Shown in pieces: positions 1 to 10,800 of a stretch of DNA of 64,000 bases (positions within the stretch are counted from its first letter, which is position 1; each line of letters starts with the position of its first letter). This DNA comes from Siphlonurus alternatus. Its lineage: Eukaryota; Arthropoda; Insecta; Ephemeroptera; Siphlonuridae. A program made the position numbers and the translations under genes. The notes beneath the pieces were generated by a model. The model had not been told where the DNA came from. It saw only the letters and a program-made list of their open reading frames with translations, and did not search any database. Where the stretch lies: contig OX463787.1 in the NCBI GenBank assembly GCA_949825025.1, positions 17,605,707 to 17,669,706 on the forward strand, given 5' to 3'.

Positions 1-784
1 TTATCAAAACTTCCTCATTATTCCATTAAAATCAGATATGGATTTTTTTTCCGTATTAAAAAAGGTAACCTTACATATAATTATCAATAAGTGAGAAGTG
101 TGAATTAAATATAAATTGAGATCTAAGCTATCAGTGTCATGAAGCAAATAAAACACTCAAGTAAAAAATAAATCAGAAAATTGTCACAAAAACAATTGAT
201 ATTGTTATGATAAAACTAAAATAAAAAAAAGTGTAGCGCTGCATGGCTGCATGTGGAAATCAAGCAAGCATATTAAGCTGTCTTTTACATATTCAAATCA
301 ACATCAGTTACATTAGTCAAATAGGGCACTATTGTACAGGTATGTATCATACAAAAGCTAAAATATGTACACATTGGAACAGCTCAAATGAAAAAGTCTA
401 AAATATAAGCTTTTTATTTTCAACTTGCAGATGGTGCTATGATTGGCTAAAACTCGGCTTGTGCTCAGAAGGAAAACAGCAAAGATATGCCCTGATTTAG
501 CCACGTTCAAGAAAACTCGATGCAAGCTGAAAAATGGATTGTTAAACCTAAAATTCTAACTCGGTGTGAGCCGAATTTTTACGGCTTGCGACTTATGAAA
601 GCTTGTATTTTAACCGTTACTGCTTGTTAGCTGCAAGACACGAAAAGATAAAGTTTTGTAAATTTTAGTATATAAGCCAAAACTCATCTAGCCATCCCAA
701 AACATTTTAACTTACATAGACAGCCAATGTCCACAATCAGAACAGGGGTTAATTCATGAGGTGTATCTATTAAAATTCCATAAA

Positions 785-981
785 TCGTCCCTTGTCTGAA
801 ATAATGAGCTATCTGCCTACCACGATTTCGTTGCAATAATGAGCTATCTGCTATTTCAGGTGAGCGCAATTATGAGCTTTAAATTAGTATAAAATAAAGC
901 TCATTTTCACGCTCACCTTTAATAGCAGATAGCTTATTATTGCGGTGGTGGACAGTAGCTCATTATTCCGGACCAGAGACG
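785..981. mobile_element. Palindromic MITE-like element
   Basis: Imperfect inverted repeat, arms about 90 bp. The repeated phrase AATGAGCTATCTGC recurs twice in the left arm and as its complement in the right arm. The loop is AT-rich. No coding capacity. Confidence 0.75.
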
Positions 982-3445
982 AAATACTTTACAAAGGTGT
1001 TTCTTTCAAATTTATTATTCTTAATGACAAATTAATCCATATTGTTTGTACTTTTTTTGTTTCATTTTTACATGAATTATTAAAACAAAAATATAGTAAT
1101 GCATATTAACCTTTATCTCAACTTATTATACACCTCCAAATAGGACGAAAGTTACCGCTGCTTTGTTTGTGGACGTTATCATGCAGTCTACGGAGGTGTG
1201 GGCAACTTTAAGACTGGGTTTTCTCTTCTTACCTCACCCAAAATCACAAATCTTATCTGCCTGCCTACTTCATCAAGGCCTGTGCACTAAAATATTGATC
1301 TCGATTGTTTTTTCAAATAGTGGTCCTAGATTTCCAATTTTACATCAAGTTATATGTTACTTTAACTTCGAAATTTTCATGGAAGGAGTGATTCTAAAAT
1401 TTTGAAACTTTACACACGGCAAGATGTGGAGTTTAGAACTTATGCCTGGGGTGTGAAAATATCATGAAAAATTTATTTTTAGTGAATTTAATTTGAATTT
1501 TATAATGCTATAGCAAATGGGGTGAACTACTATTTTTCTTCGCGCGCTTTGCTGTGCGCAGGCCTTGGTGGAGTGGGCAGTGATCTCTCTTGTCTCTTTG
1601 GCTACAGCAAATCAAGTTAAAGTTCGTTCTGTCCCAAGGAATTCATTAAATTTAAATACATTTTTGATTAACATAGCAGTTTATGTAGTTTCTCATTTCA
1701 AAATAATTCAAACTTAATAAATGCTTAAAGTTAAAATACAAGGTATGAAATTGTAAAGATTATTTTTGTAGCAATAAAGGGTTTTAGTTTCGAATGAGCG
1801 TTTGCCACTACATTTTTAAGACCAAAAGTGATATACATTAGATCAATGTAAATCCTACAAGCGTGATAATACTATCTTTTACGAAGCAATTGAGCATAGT
1901 CATTTTGGTCAACTAAAGGTTTATCTAAAGTTTGCCTAGATGCAATAGTTGATTAAATGATTCTAATTTGACTAAAATGAGAAAATTAGCGGAGGGTATA
2001 ATCAGACTTTAAAATTATAAAATTCTAAACAATGGGATAAAATTATAAGTTTTAAATTAAGCTAAATATTTTATACAGTACTCTCATCCTATGGCTTTAT
2101 GATTAGGCATTTCAAACACATTACATTGAATTTTATAATATAGTATTTCCATCAGAAAAAAATAACTAGAAAATTTCATTTTCATAATTGTAGCATGGGA
2201 GGCATAGGGGCAGAATTATCCACTTTTCAATGTATTTTATTTAAGCTGTAGATAATTAAAGGAGGGGGGGGGATTTTTATTATCTGGCTTTACCATTAGC
2301 TGCATTTAATCAAAAACTTAAATACAATTATCAATAATTGATACAAAAATTGCTGATTAAAAATCATTGAAAATTGATTGTGTTATAATTTTAGTAATGT
2401 TTTCTAGGGTCTGGCTATGAAAAATATAATAATATAAAGCCAAATACTGTAGTTATTTGTTGGCAGAGATAAGAAGTCAACCCTTATCCAAAAATATAAC
2501 ATTTATGTAGTAATTATAATCGCCAAGTCGTCACTATATTATTGTCGTCATAAAGTTATTGTGAACCTAGTGGTAACTGATGGAACTACGTGCGTCTGGC
2601 GAGGATTGCTGTATATGATTAACATTGTAAAATTATGTAAATGCTCTATCAGCAGCTACAGCATAATTTTACAGATATGACAACACCATAATTAGTTGTC
2701 TAATACTTTCAAACAAATATAAAAAAATATTTCAACTTCGTAAGTGATTTCTTTCCAAAAAATTTGATAATTTTTGTGATTCTCCCCATGCTATAGGTAT
2801 TGCCGTATCCTCAATGCAAAGAGCAAAATTTTCAGAAGTCAGCGCCATCTCTTGTTTTTTTATGTCCTCTATTCTGATGGAAATATTATTTAATAAAATC
2901 CAATATTACAATGAAGCACAAAAACAAGCCCACCCAAGCGTCGTACAAATGGCCTCTTAGCTATAATGTCCGTTAAATATAATTAGCAAATTGTACTTGT
3001 TAATTTATAGTAATTACTTGATTACTTGATTGCCATTTCAAACTATACCGTCACAAAAAAGCAGCCATTATCAAATACATTATTTCATATGCTACTAAAT
3101 GCATTAAAAAACTTATCAGTAAAACATTCACAGCATATTTCTTTGCAGGGGACAAAAAGCTAAAAATCAAGAAGAACAACGTAGCATTTTACAGAAAATG
3201 GTGGAATTGACAACCGCAATTAATTTTATTCCTTAAATTAATGAAGCATTCCAAGTCATTTTACTCTGATTTCAAGTCGTTATTTTACTTTTATTCATTT
3301 AGCATCACTTGCCCTAATTTTGTAATATATCATATATTTACCAAAAGATAATTTTAATATGTATGAAAAATTAGTACTAAATTTTTTTATGGACCATGCT
3401 AGAAAAGCATCATTTCTGAAAGAAAGGTGCACTTTTCTTTTTTCA
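982..3445. other. AT-rich sequence, no gene seen
   Basis: Apart from the motif copy at 1128-1205 and short G-runs near 2265, I see no ORF, RNA or clear repeat here. The first 780 bases of the window are the same. A GCGCCATCTCTTG phrase near 2844 is shared with the palindrome at 4.7-5.4 kb. Confidence 0.5.
1128..1205 (+). repeat. Dispersed TACAC-type motif copy
   Basis: TACACCTCC followed by GACGAAAGTTACC and TTTGTGGACGTTATC. It matches 62258-62340 and more weakly the array at 27.1-28.1 kb and a fragment at 21930-21970 (GCAGTCTATGGAGGC). Confidence 0.4.
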
Positions 3446-3640
3446 CATGGAAGTTCCATTTCTCCATGTTAAATTAGTCAACTTTAAAAATCCATAACTC
3501 AAAAACTAGCTCGTATTTGTATAAAATTTGTATTTTAGCTACTGATACGGGATGTAGAGGAGAACATTTTAAATTTTTTTTCATGTGTGGGATTTTTAAC
3601 ATTTGGCGTGTTACCTTATTTTTAAGTTTTTAAGAGTGCA
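3446..3640 (+). repeat. Solo half of the 16.7-17.1 kb palindrome family
   Basis: From CATGGAAGTTCCATTTCTCCATG through AACTAGCTCG to GGATGTAGAGGAGAACATTTT it matches the centre and right arm of the palindrome at 16692-17068. The left arm is absent. Confidence 0.6.
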
Positions 3641-4683
3641 GAAAAGAACATTAAGTTAAGCAATTTTGTGAAGTTGGAAAAAATCTGAACCAAATGAATA
3701 TAACTTGCTATGTTTGATTAATTTATGGAATAAAATTTTATGTTGGTTGCCCAATACAGCAGTAGTACCAAAATTGGGGTACTGGGTTAGTTTTGGAACC
3801 ACTGAAGAACTATGGTTTTTCTTTGGAATAAACAATATTAAAAAGCCCTGTATTAATATCATTAAGCTTATCAATAAGCAGCAATTGATTAATTAAAACG
3901 GAGATTAATTAAATATTAATCACAGTTTTATAACAACTTTGTAAGTGGCATTTTCAGAGAAAAATAACAATTAATTTTGTTGTCAAAGTTAATTTAATAC
4001 TTGTAATTTTATGTAGAAAACAATTAGTTTAAAAATAACTTGCTTTTAGTTTTTTAAAAAAAAGACAAATATAAAGAAATTAAAGTAGAAAATAAAGATA
4101 TCAACAACTTAAAAATACAAACATGTAGTTTGTATAAAATTACTGTAATGATTTTTATTTTAAGAGGAGAATTAAAAATCACATTTTTCAATTACGACAC
4201 CATTACAATCAAAACCAGATATTAAACAATATTTGCAATAAAGGCTATTTCTCAGGTGTTGTGATAAGGAATGTGGCTCTTATCAGAAGTGTAAATATCC
4301 TGTTTTGATTTTAACAATATCATAAAGAGAAATACTTAGTAATCTTATTGCAAAATATAAGTACAGCAGTAAAATTGCAAGTATATATTTTCAAACAAAT
4401 TATTTCACCAATTTAATACACATTGTGATAGAATTTACCCCTCAACTGAAAGTCATCATAGAGGCAGGTGCAGTACACACAAGCTAAAGTTCACCAAACC
4501 TCCATAAGCAACGTACAGAGAGAGGGGTAATATCTCTACTTCCAATTGGGTGGTGTTCATTTTCTCTGGAAATTCCACGTAAGTACAAATTAAACATCTT
4601 TAGTAGCCACGCTAGTCTTCCAAACCTCACGGATATGTCTTGCTTCAAATTTTAATTGAGTTTCAGATTTGTGTTGCATCAAT

Positions 4684-5422
4684 AGAGTATCAACCTCAAA
4701 ATTTTTGTTGCAAAAATGGATAGAGGGGGCAAAGTTATGACATTCTGATTTTTTTCAGATTTTTTAGAGCCCAGGAAGTTTTGCTAATAAGTTTTGCCAA
4801 GGTCGGATTTGAACCTACACCCCTTTTAGGTCGAATTCTTTTATTAAGGGTGTAAGGCCACCTATGGCCACGGGGTAGACAGCGCCATCTCTTGACAAAT
4901 TGGTTTTTAATTTCTTACGGGCAGAGTTTTTAGAGTATCAACTTGAAACTGAATTGACACTTTTGATACGCAGTAAAAATTTCATTGTCGTAGATGAAAC
5001 CAATTTTTAAATTCAAGCCCAAAACTGGTTTGGTTCCCGCCCGTTCCCGCCCGTTCCTGCCCGTCTGAAAATAGCGGGAACCAAACCAGTTTTGGGCTTG
5101 AATTTAAAAATTGGTTTCATCTACGACAATGAAATTTTTACTGCGTATCAAAAGTGTTAATGTCCATACCTTAATTCAGTTTCAACTTGATACTCTAAAA
5201 AACCTGCCCGTAAGAAAATAAAAACCAATTTGTCAAGAGATGGCGCTTACCCCGTGGCCTTAGGTGGCCTTGCACCCTTAAGAGAGGCATCTAGATGTGT
5301 CACTTTCTCTGAACTTTCAATAATTTTTTAAAAATAGTTCCCGAACTTTGAAAAAAATCAGTGTAGCATAACTTTGCGCCCTCTATCCATTTCTGCAATA
5401 AAAATTTTTGAGGTTGATACTC
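4684..5422. mobile_element. Long palindrome (foldback element, family G) with tRNA-like module
   Basis: Arms of about 340-350 bp (4684-5033, 5072-5422) around a short GC-rich centre with CCGTTCCCGCCCG repeats. Termini read GGAGTAT-CAACCTCAAA-ATTTTT and are shared with 6672-7006, 33095-33413 and 56328-56622. The left arm holds a tRNA-like module on the minus strand (4871-4795) with a B box GGTTCAAATCC and an A-box-like TGGCCATAGGTGG. The right arm keeps only part of it, so the arms are not identical. Confidence 0.8.
4795..4871 (-). other. tRNA-like Pol III promoter module inside the palindrome
   Basis: Minus strand: TGGCCATAGGTGGCCTTACA, then about 30 bp, then GTAGGTTCAAATCCGACC. B-box consensus is good. 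The acceptor stem does not pair, so this is not a functional tRNA. Confidence 0.5.
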
Positions 5423-6032
5423 CATTCAAATGCTCCCACCATCCCCTCAATTAATTAACAAATCAGAGGGGGTTGATTTTGTTTAAGGATATTTCCTAAA
5501 CTTGCACAGAAGGTTTCAAAAGTTGTACTTGAATTTTCTGGTAAAAAATTGTACCGTAATGTAACTAAAGCACATTGCAAAATGCAAGCAAGTTAGAAAA
5601 TATATGCAACCCTACACCATATTTCAATAATACAGTACTTTAAAGGTCATCAAAGTTCCATTAAAAACAATGATATTCTGAGTTGATGAGATTCAATTTT
5701 GTCAGCAAGTTTAACCGTCACATTTAACTTGGTTTTTGTCGTGTTGGTAACATGCTCAGTCGACAGTTTATATAAAATATATCTCCTAATTGACAATAAT
5801 GGTGTAATTTTTTATTACATTATTATGAATTACAAATAAAATTTTGTTGTCTTGTATTTTTTTAGATTTTTAAATTTTAAATTACACTGAAATTCATAAT
5901 TAGGATAGCAGTTTCTTATTTTCTCGAAATAATTCAGATAATTTTGATTATATTTTAAAAATAGTTACCACAATTCTAAAAATGAAAAAAAAAACAAAAA
6001 TCAGAAAAGCTTAACTTTATATACTGTATTAG

Positions 6033-6190
6033 ATGGGGTGATTAAGACCGCGGAATGTTGTGCAAACAACATACGTGCCCCACTTAGAAACGGTACTTAA
6101 CTGTCTGGCGTGCAGACTGGGTATTAGGAGCCCCAGAGAGCACTGTGAACAATGTTGAAAAATAAGTTCCGCCATTGGCAACCAACCAAC
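6033..6190 (+). mobile_element. tRNA-derived SINE (type T2), 3' part only
   Basis: Over 150 bp nearly identical to 8630-8785 (GGGTGATTAAGACCGCGG to CAACCAACCA). The tRNA head is missing. It sits immediately downstream of the acetylhydrolase polyadenylation signal. Confidence 0.8.
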
Positions 6191-6197
6191 CATATAC

Positions 6198-6203
6198 TTT
6201 ATT
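6198..6203 (-). terminator. Candidate polyadenylation signal of the PAFAH1B-like gene
   Basis: AATAAA on the minus strand, about 122 bases past the stop codon. It is the first canonical hexamer after the CDS and lies just before a SINE fragment (6033-6190), so cleavage would fall at or inside that SINE boundary. Confidence 0.5.
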
Positions 6204-6324
6204 TTCTAGTTTTGTAATAAAAAAATGAAACCATTATTATCTATTGGTGGAACTCGGAACATGCTTGACAAAACCGGCTTAAATGTGACGTCCCCGAGGT
6301 TCACACGATGTTTAAAGTTCCTCG

Positions 6325-6516
6325 CTAGCACTGCGCCTTTGAGGGAGCCGCGGAGGCTGAGCTCGAACTGTCCTCCTCGTCCTCAAGGTTCTCGCGCTCC
6401 CCCTCGGCCAGCAGCTGCAGCAGAAGGTCAAGGACCGGCTCGAAGGCCTTCACGTAGCCCTGCGGAGTCAGGTGGAGGTAGTCGTCCATGTCGAGCGCAC
6501 TGATGTGTCCGTCCGC
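6325..6516 (-). CDS. PAFAH1B2/3-like: PAFAH1B-like exon 5 (residues 177-239 and stop), catalytic Asp/His exon
   Basis: TTTCAG acceptor, 63 codons and TAG (6327-6325). The DDYLHLTPQGY segment supplies Asp188 and His191. The tail is unusually acidic and then Ser/Ala-rich, ending in SKAQC. This exon has much higher GC than its surroundings, as do the other coding exons. Confidence 0.95.
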   Translation of the reverse strand, partial: ADGHISALDMDDYLHLTPQGYVKAFEPVLDLLLQLLAEGERENLEDEEDSSSSASAAPSKAQC

Positions 6517-7784
6517 CTGAAAAACAGAGGACTGTTAGACGAGTGGACGTCAGGATGGTGGACAATCATTTGTAACCAAAAAATTAGATTTATAAGTAAA
6601 AGGGAGGAAAAAATAATAATAAAGGTTTTAAAACTAAAATTGAGCAAATTTCATTATGCTTTTTTAAATTTAAATGGACAACCTACATGAAAATTTTTTA
6701 TTGCAGAAATGAATAGAGGGTATCAAATTATGCTACTTTGATTCTTTTCAGATTTTTTTGAGACCCAGAACTATTTTTAAATACTTATTGAAATTGCGGC
6801 CACGTCCCCTAGAGGCGTCAATAGGCGTCTCGGTCCTATCCTTTTTATTAAGGATTCAGGGATGCCAACTTAACTTCCAGAGCTTTCAATAATTATTTTA
6901 AAATAGTTCCGGGACTCAAAAAAATGTGAAAAAATTCAGAGTAACATAATTTAGTACCCTCTATTCATTTCTGCAATAAAAAAATTTCATGCATATTGTC
7001 CATTGTTCCATTTTTTAATAACAGTAATTCTGTAGCTCTACTAACATGGATGCTGTCGCAAGCCATAGTAGTTTTGAAAACATGAATTTACATAGGAGAG
7101 CCAAATTTCACACATTATAGCAATAAAGTATTTAGTCCTGCACAGAAATAAGAGCTACTGCATTTAAATATTTTTTAAATTTATGGTCTAAAGCAACAAG
7201 CAATGTAAAATCCTAAGTAAATACACCCTTTGTATCAAATACAAATCATCATCCAGGAATGATGAAGTATTAAAAAAGAAAGATGCAATAACAAACCTAA
7301 GATTCAAATTTCCTTTCAATAATTTTCTTACATTCCCATGATCTAGAAATGATGATATAAAATTATTTAATGTACACTGCTTCCAGTGGATGACCAGCAT
7401 GACATATTTATTGCATATTAAGAGTGCATGCCAATCCACGAAAATGCACACTAAACACATTATCGATTGTCAATTTTTTGAAGTGTTGACGCCATATTGA
7501 CACTAACTGTTGTCTCAATTAGCACAAGTGTTCAAGTGTTTGAAGGGTCTAGTATTTAGTGTTTGAAATAGCTACTTTAAACACTAACATAAACACTAAC
7601 TTTTTTAACATTGATCAGCTGATGCAAATGTTTCCAATTTTTGACACTAGCAAGTGTTGGCGCTAGTTTACAGTAAAGTTGTCTCATTTAAAATAAGTAT
7701 TTATACTAAATTAGTGTTTAAACGCTTTTAGTACGCATTCTTTAAATGAGACGCGGCCTAGGTTAGAGAGCCTTGAGCTGTTTA

Positions 7785-7880
<96 letters not shown>

Positions 7881-10800
7881 TGTATATTATATTTAATTTA
7901 CTCAAAACCCTACAACATCCTTGAAGTTGAGGATACAGACGCTGTGACATCATAGTTTTGCAACGCCTTTACCTATACTTGCTGATTAAATATTTGCATG
8001 ACTATGATGCTACAGCATTTTGCACCATATTACCGTACGTTTTAAAGTACTTGGTTTCCAAATAGAAATAAAATTATTTCAATGAAGTCAATTACACTAA
8101 CTACATACGGTAATTACAGTATTTACTGTAGTTAAGTTTTCTTATGCATGGAGTCTATAAAATAGACAAGGAGGAGGGAGGGGGGGGGGATTTCTCATGA
8201 TGCACCCCATCTCTTAGGGTATTAAAAAAAAATCTAAAAAAATTGTCAATACATGATTTGAGGTCCCCTATCCAAATATCAAATAAAATAAACATTTAAC
8301 CCTAGCTTTACCAAGGTAATTTTTATGTCACATGCTTCACTAAGGGGAAAGGGGAATGGAGGGGGGGGGGGGGGGGTGAAACGACCTGCTATCTAAATCA
8401 CATTTTAAAAAAGAAATAAAGTTTTTTCTCACTATTTTTTTTGTGAAAATACATTGCTGGGTAACTAACTCTTTGGTGTAGTGGTTAGTACACTTGGCTC
8501 TTGTCCGAGAGGTCCCCGGTTCAAATCTCGAATACGTCAGACTTTTCGCGACTTGTGATGGGTGTGACTGGCTACTAGATGAAGGAGTTGGTAGGAGGAA
8601 GGCAGCTTATGGCTGTCTATACTCCGCTGGGGTGATTAAGACCGCGGAATGTTGTGCAAACAACAAGCGTGTCCCACTTAGAAACGGTACTTAATTGTCT
8701 GGTGTGCAGACTGGGTATTAGGAGCCCCAGAGAGCACTGTGAACAATGTTGAAAAACAAGTTCTGCCGTTGGTAACCAGCCAACCACATTTTAAAATTTT
8801 CAGAGAAGTATTTTCCACCTTAAAATAAACGGGTCTGAATGACTCCCCCACCCCCAGGTAATGCTAGGTAATGCACGACATACCTGAACGATGTCCTTCT
8901 CAATGTTGACGATCTGAACCCTCGCCTCGCCGGCCATCTTGGAGGTCAGGAGGTCGTTGACCCGTGAGTTTCTCTCCCGCAGAGCATTGGGCTTTTGTCC
9001 GCGTGGCAGCAGAGACTGTGGAGGAATTTGTCATTGAGGATACACAGCAGCTAAATTAATCCCAAAGTCTGGTCGGCAGGACAAGCCGTCAGCAACATTT
9101 TTTCAGTATGTGGAACATTCTTTTTGCTTGCAAGTGAAAAATAATAATTTAGCTTGCTGTGGACAGGCCACAAAAAAAAAACGCTTGTAATTTTGGCAGT
9201 GGCCCCTCTGAATATAGCATTAATCACCTTTCGATAATTTGTGTTTTTATGGGTCTTGTCTGTCCTTTTCTTTCATTAAATAAATAAATATGTGGGATCT
9301 AGTAAGTCTCACCATAAAAAAACAGAGAAAAATTGCCTTGGTAATAATGCTGCTGGCTCACCCTGCAATTTTATCATTGAAGATACACAGGAGCATTTGA
9401 AGAGCTCTTAATGTTAGTAGTAACATGATGCCATATCCTTTACAGGGTAAGCCAGCAGCATTATTACTTCGGCCGTCCACATATAGACCTCCACTATAGT
9501 CTATTCTTACATACTCCACTTCCTAATGACACTCTTTTTGCCTTCTACACTCTCTATTATATTTTTACTCACTTTTTTAGTGTCAAAAGTAATAAAATAA
9601 AGCAATAAAATACTGTATTAATATGTACAGAACTCTTTAAATTTTTTAATTAAAAAACCTGTACCTTTATTTGCGATTGGTAATTGGAAATAAAGAAAAA
9701 CTGAAAGAAAATTTAATCTTCATATGTGCACATTTTTTTCTTATACTGTACTGTGACTAATAAGTTATTGTTCCTTCCTCCCCTTCAACAATGAAAACTT
9801 AACAATTTATTATTTATTACAATGTTAGCTTACTACAGCATATTCCGCTATTGGTGTAAGCATTCAAACTTAAAAACAGTATTAACAACAGTTGGAAGGA
9901 TGATAGGAAAGGAAGCAGCTGTGGCCTTGTGTTAGGAACTGCCCCGGCATTTGCCTGGGAGTGACGATGGGAAACCACAGAAAACCATCATCGAGGCAGA
10001 CGATACCAAAGGGAACGACCTTCGGCATCTCCCGAATACAGGCAGTATAGTGGAAGAACATACATGCCATCTCTCGAGAACTTACCAGAACACACTGCCA
10101 TACCTCAGCTCGAAGTGACGAAAAGTCACCTGAGCTCCGGCAGGAAGCGATCCTGGGTCTCCCGAGCGATAGGCAGAGATCAAACCACTACGCTTTGCTG
10201 CTTGGTACTTACTTCAAGGTATGCTTGACAAGATGACATTATTTATTATTAATTTATTATATGAAGGTTATACTAAATGGCGGCTACATTCCCATCTATG
10301 CTACATACTCAAATGGTTTAATTTATTTCAATTTAAGTTAAACTGTAAAACACATAAACACTGTCTAAATTTGCTCCAAATATTAGGCCAAGCTGCATTT
10401 TCGATATTGGCTACTCACGGGCAGCAGAAGGTACGCTTGCGGTTGTTTCTCCTGGATGACTCGGACGATGGCGTGGATTCCGTCCGCGATCTGTTCTGGA
10501 GTGTGTCCGTGATTGTTGGTGCCTACCAGTAGAACCACAACCTGCGGACAGTCGGGACGGTCAGGACACTTTCGATTACTTTTGGGAGCCAGCGTATATG
10601 AAGGACCCCCTCAAAAATATGTCAAATTATTTTTTATCATTCCTTTATTTAACAAAAACAAAACAAAAATTAGGGAATGACCAACAAAAATATTAATTGG
10701 CACTTGAAATTAAATTATTGTTACTAGAAAATACATATTACCGTACGTTTTAAAGTACTTGGTCTCCAAATAGAAATAAAATTATTTCAATGAAGTCAAT

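Noticed and set aside
431..500. Exon-like stretch after a TTGCAG acceptor (WCYDWLKLGLCS...)
   Set aside because: Only 22 codons to a stop; likely by chance and no family resemblance.
8473..8540. Genuine tRNA gene
   Set aside because: A and B boxes are present but acceptor stem pairing fails and a SINE body follows; same for the modules at 38157, 38514, 41722 and 4795.
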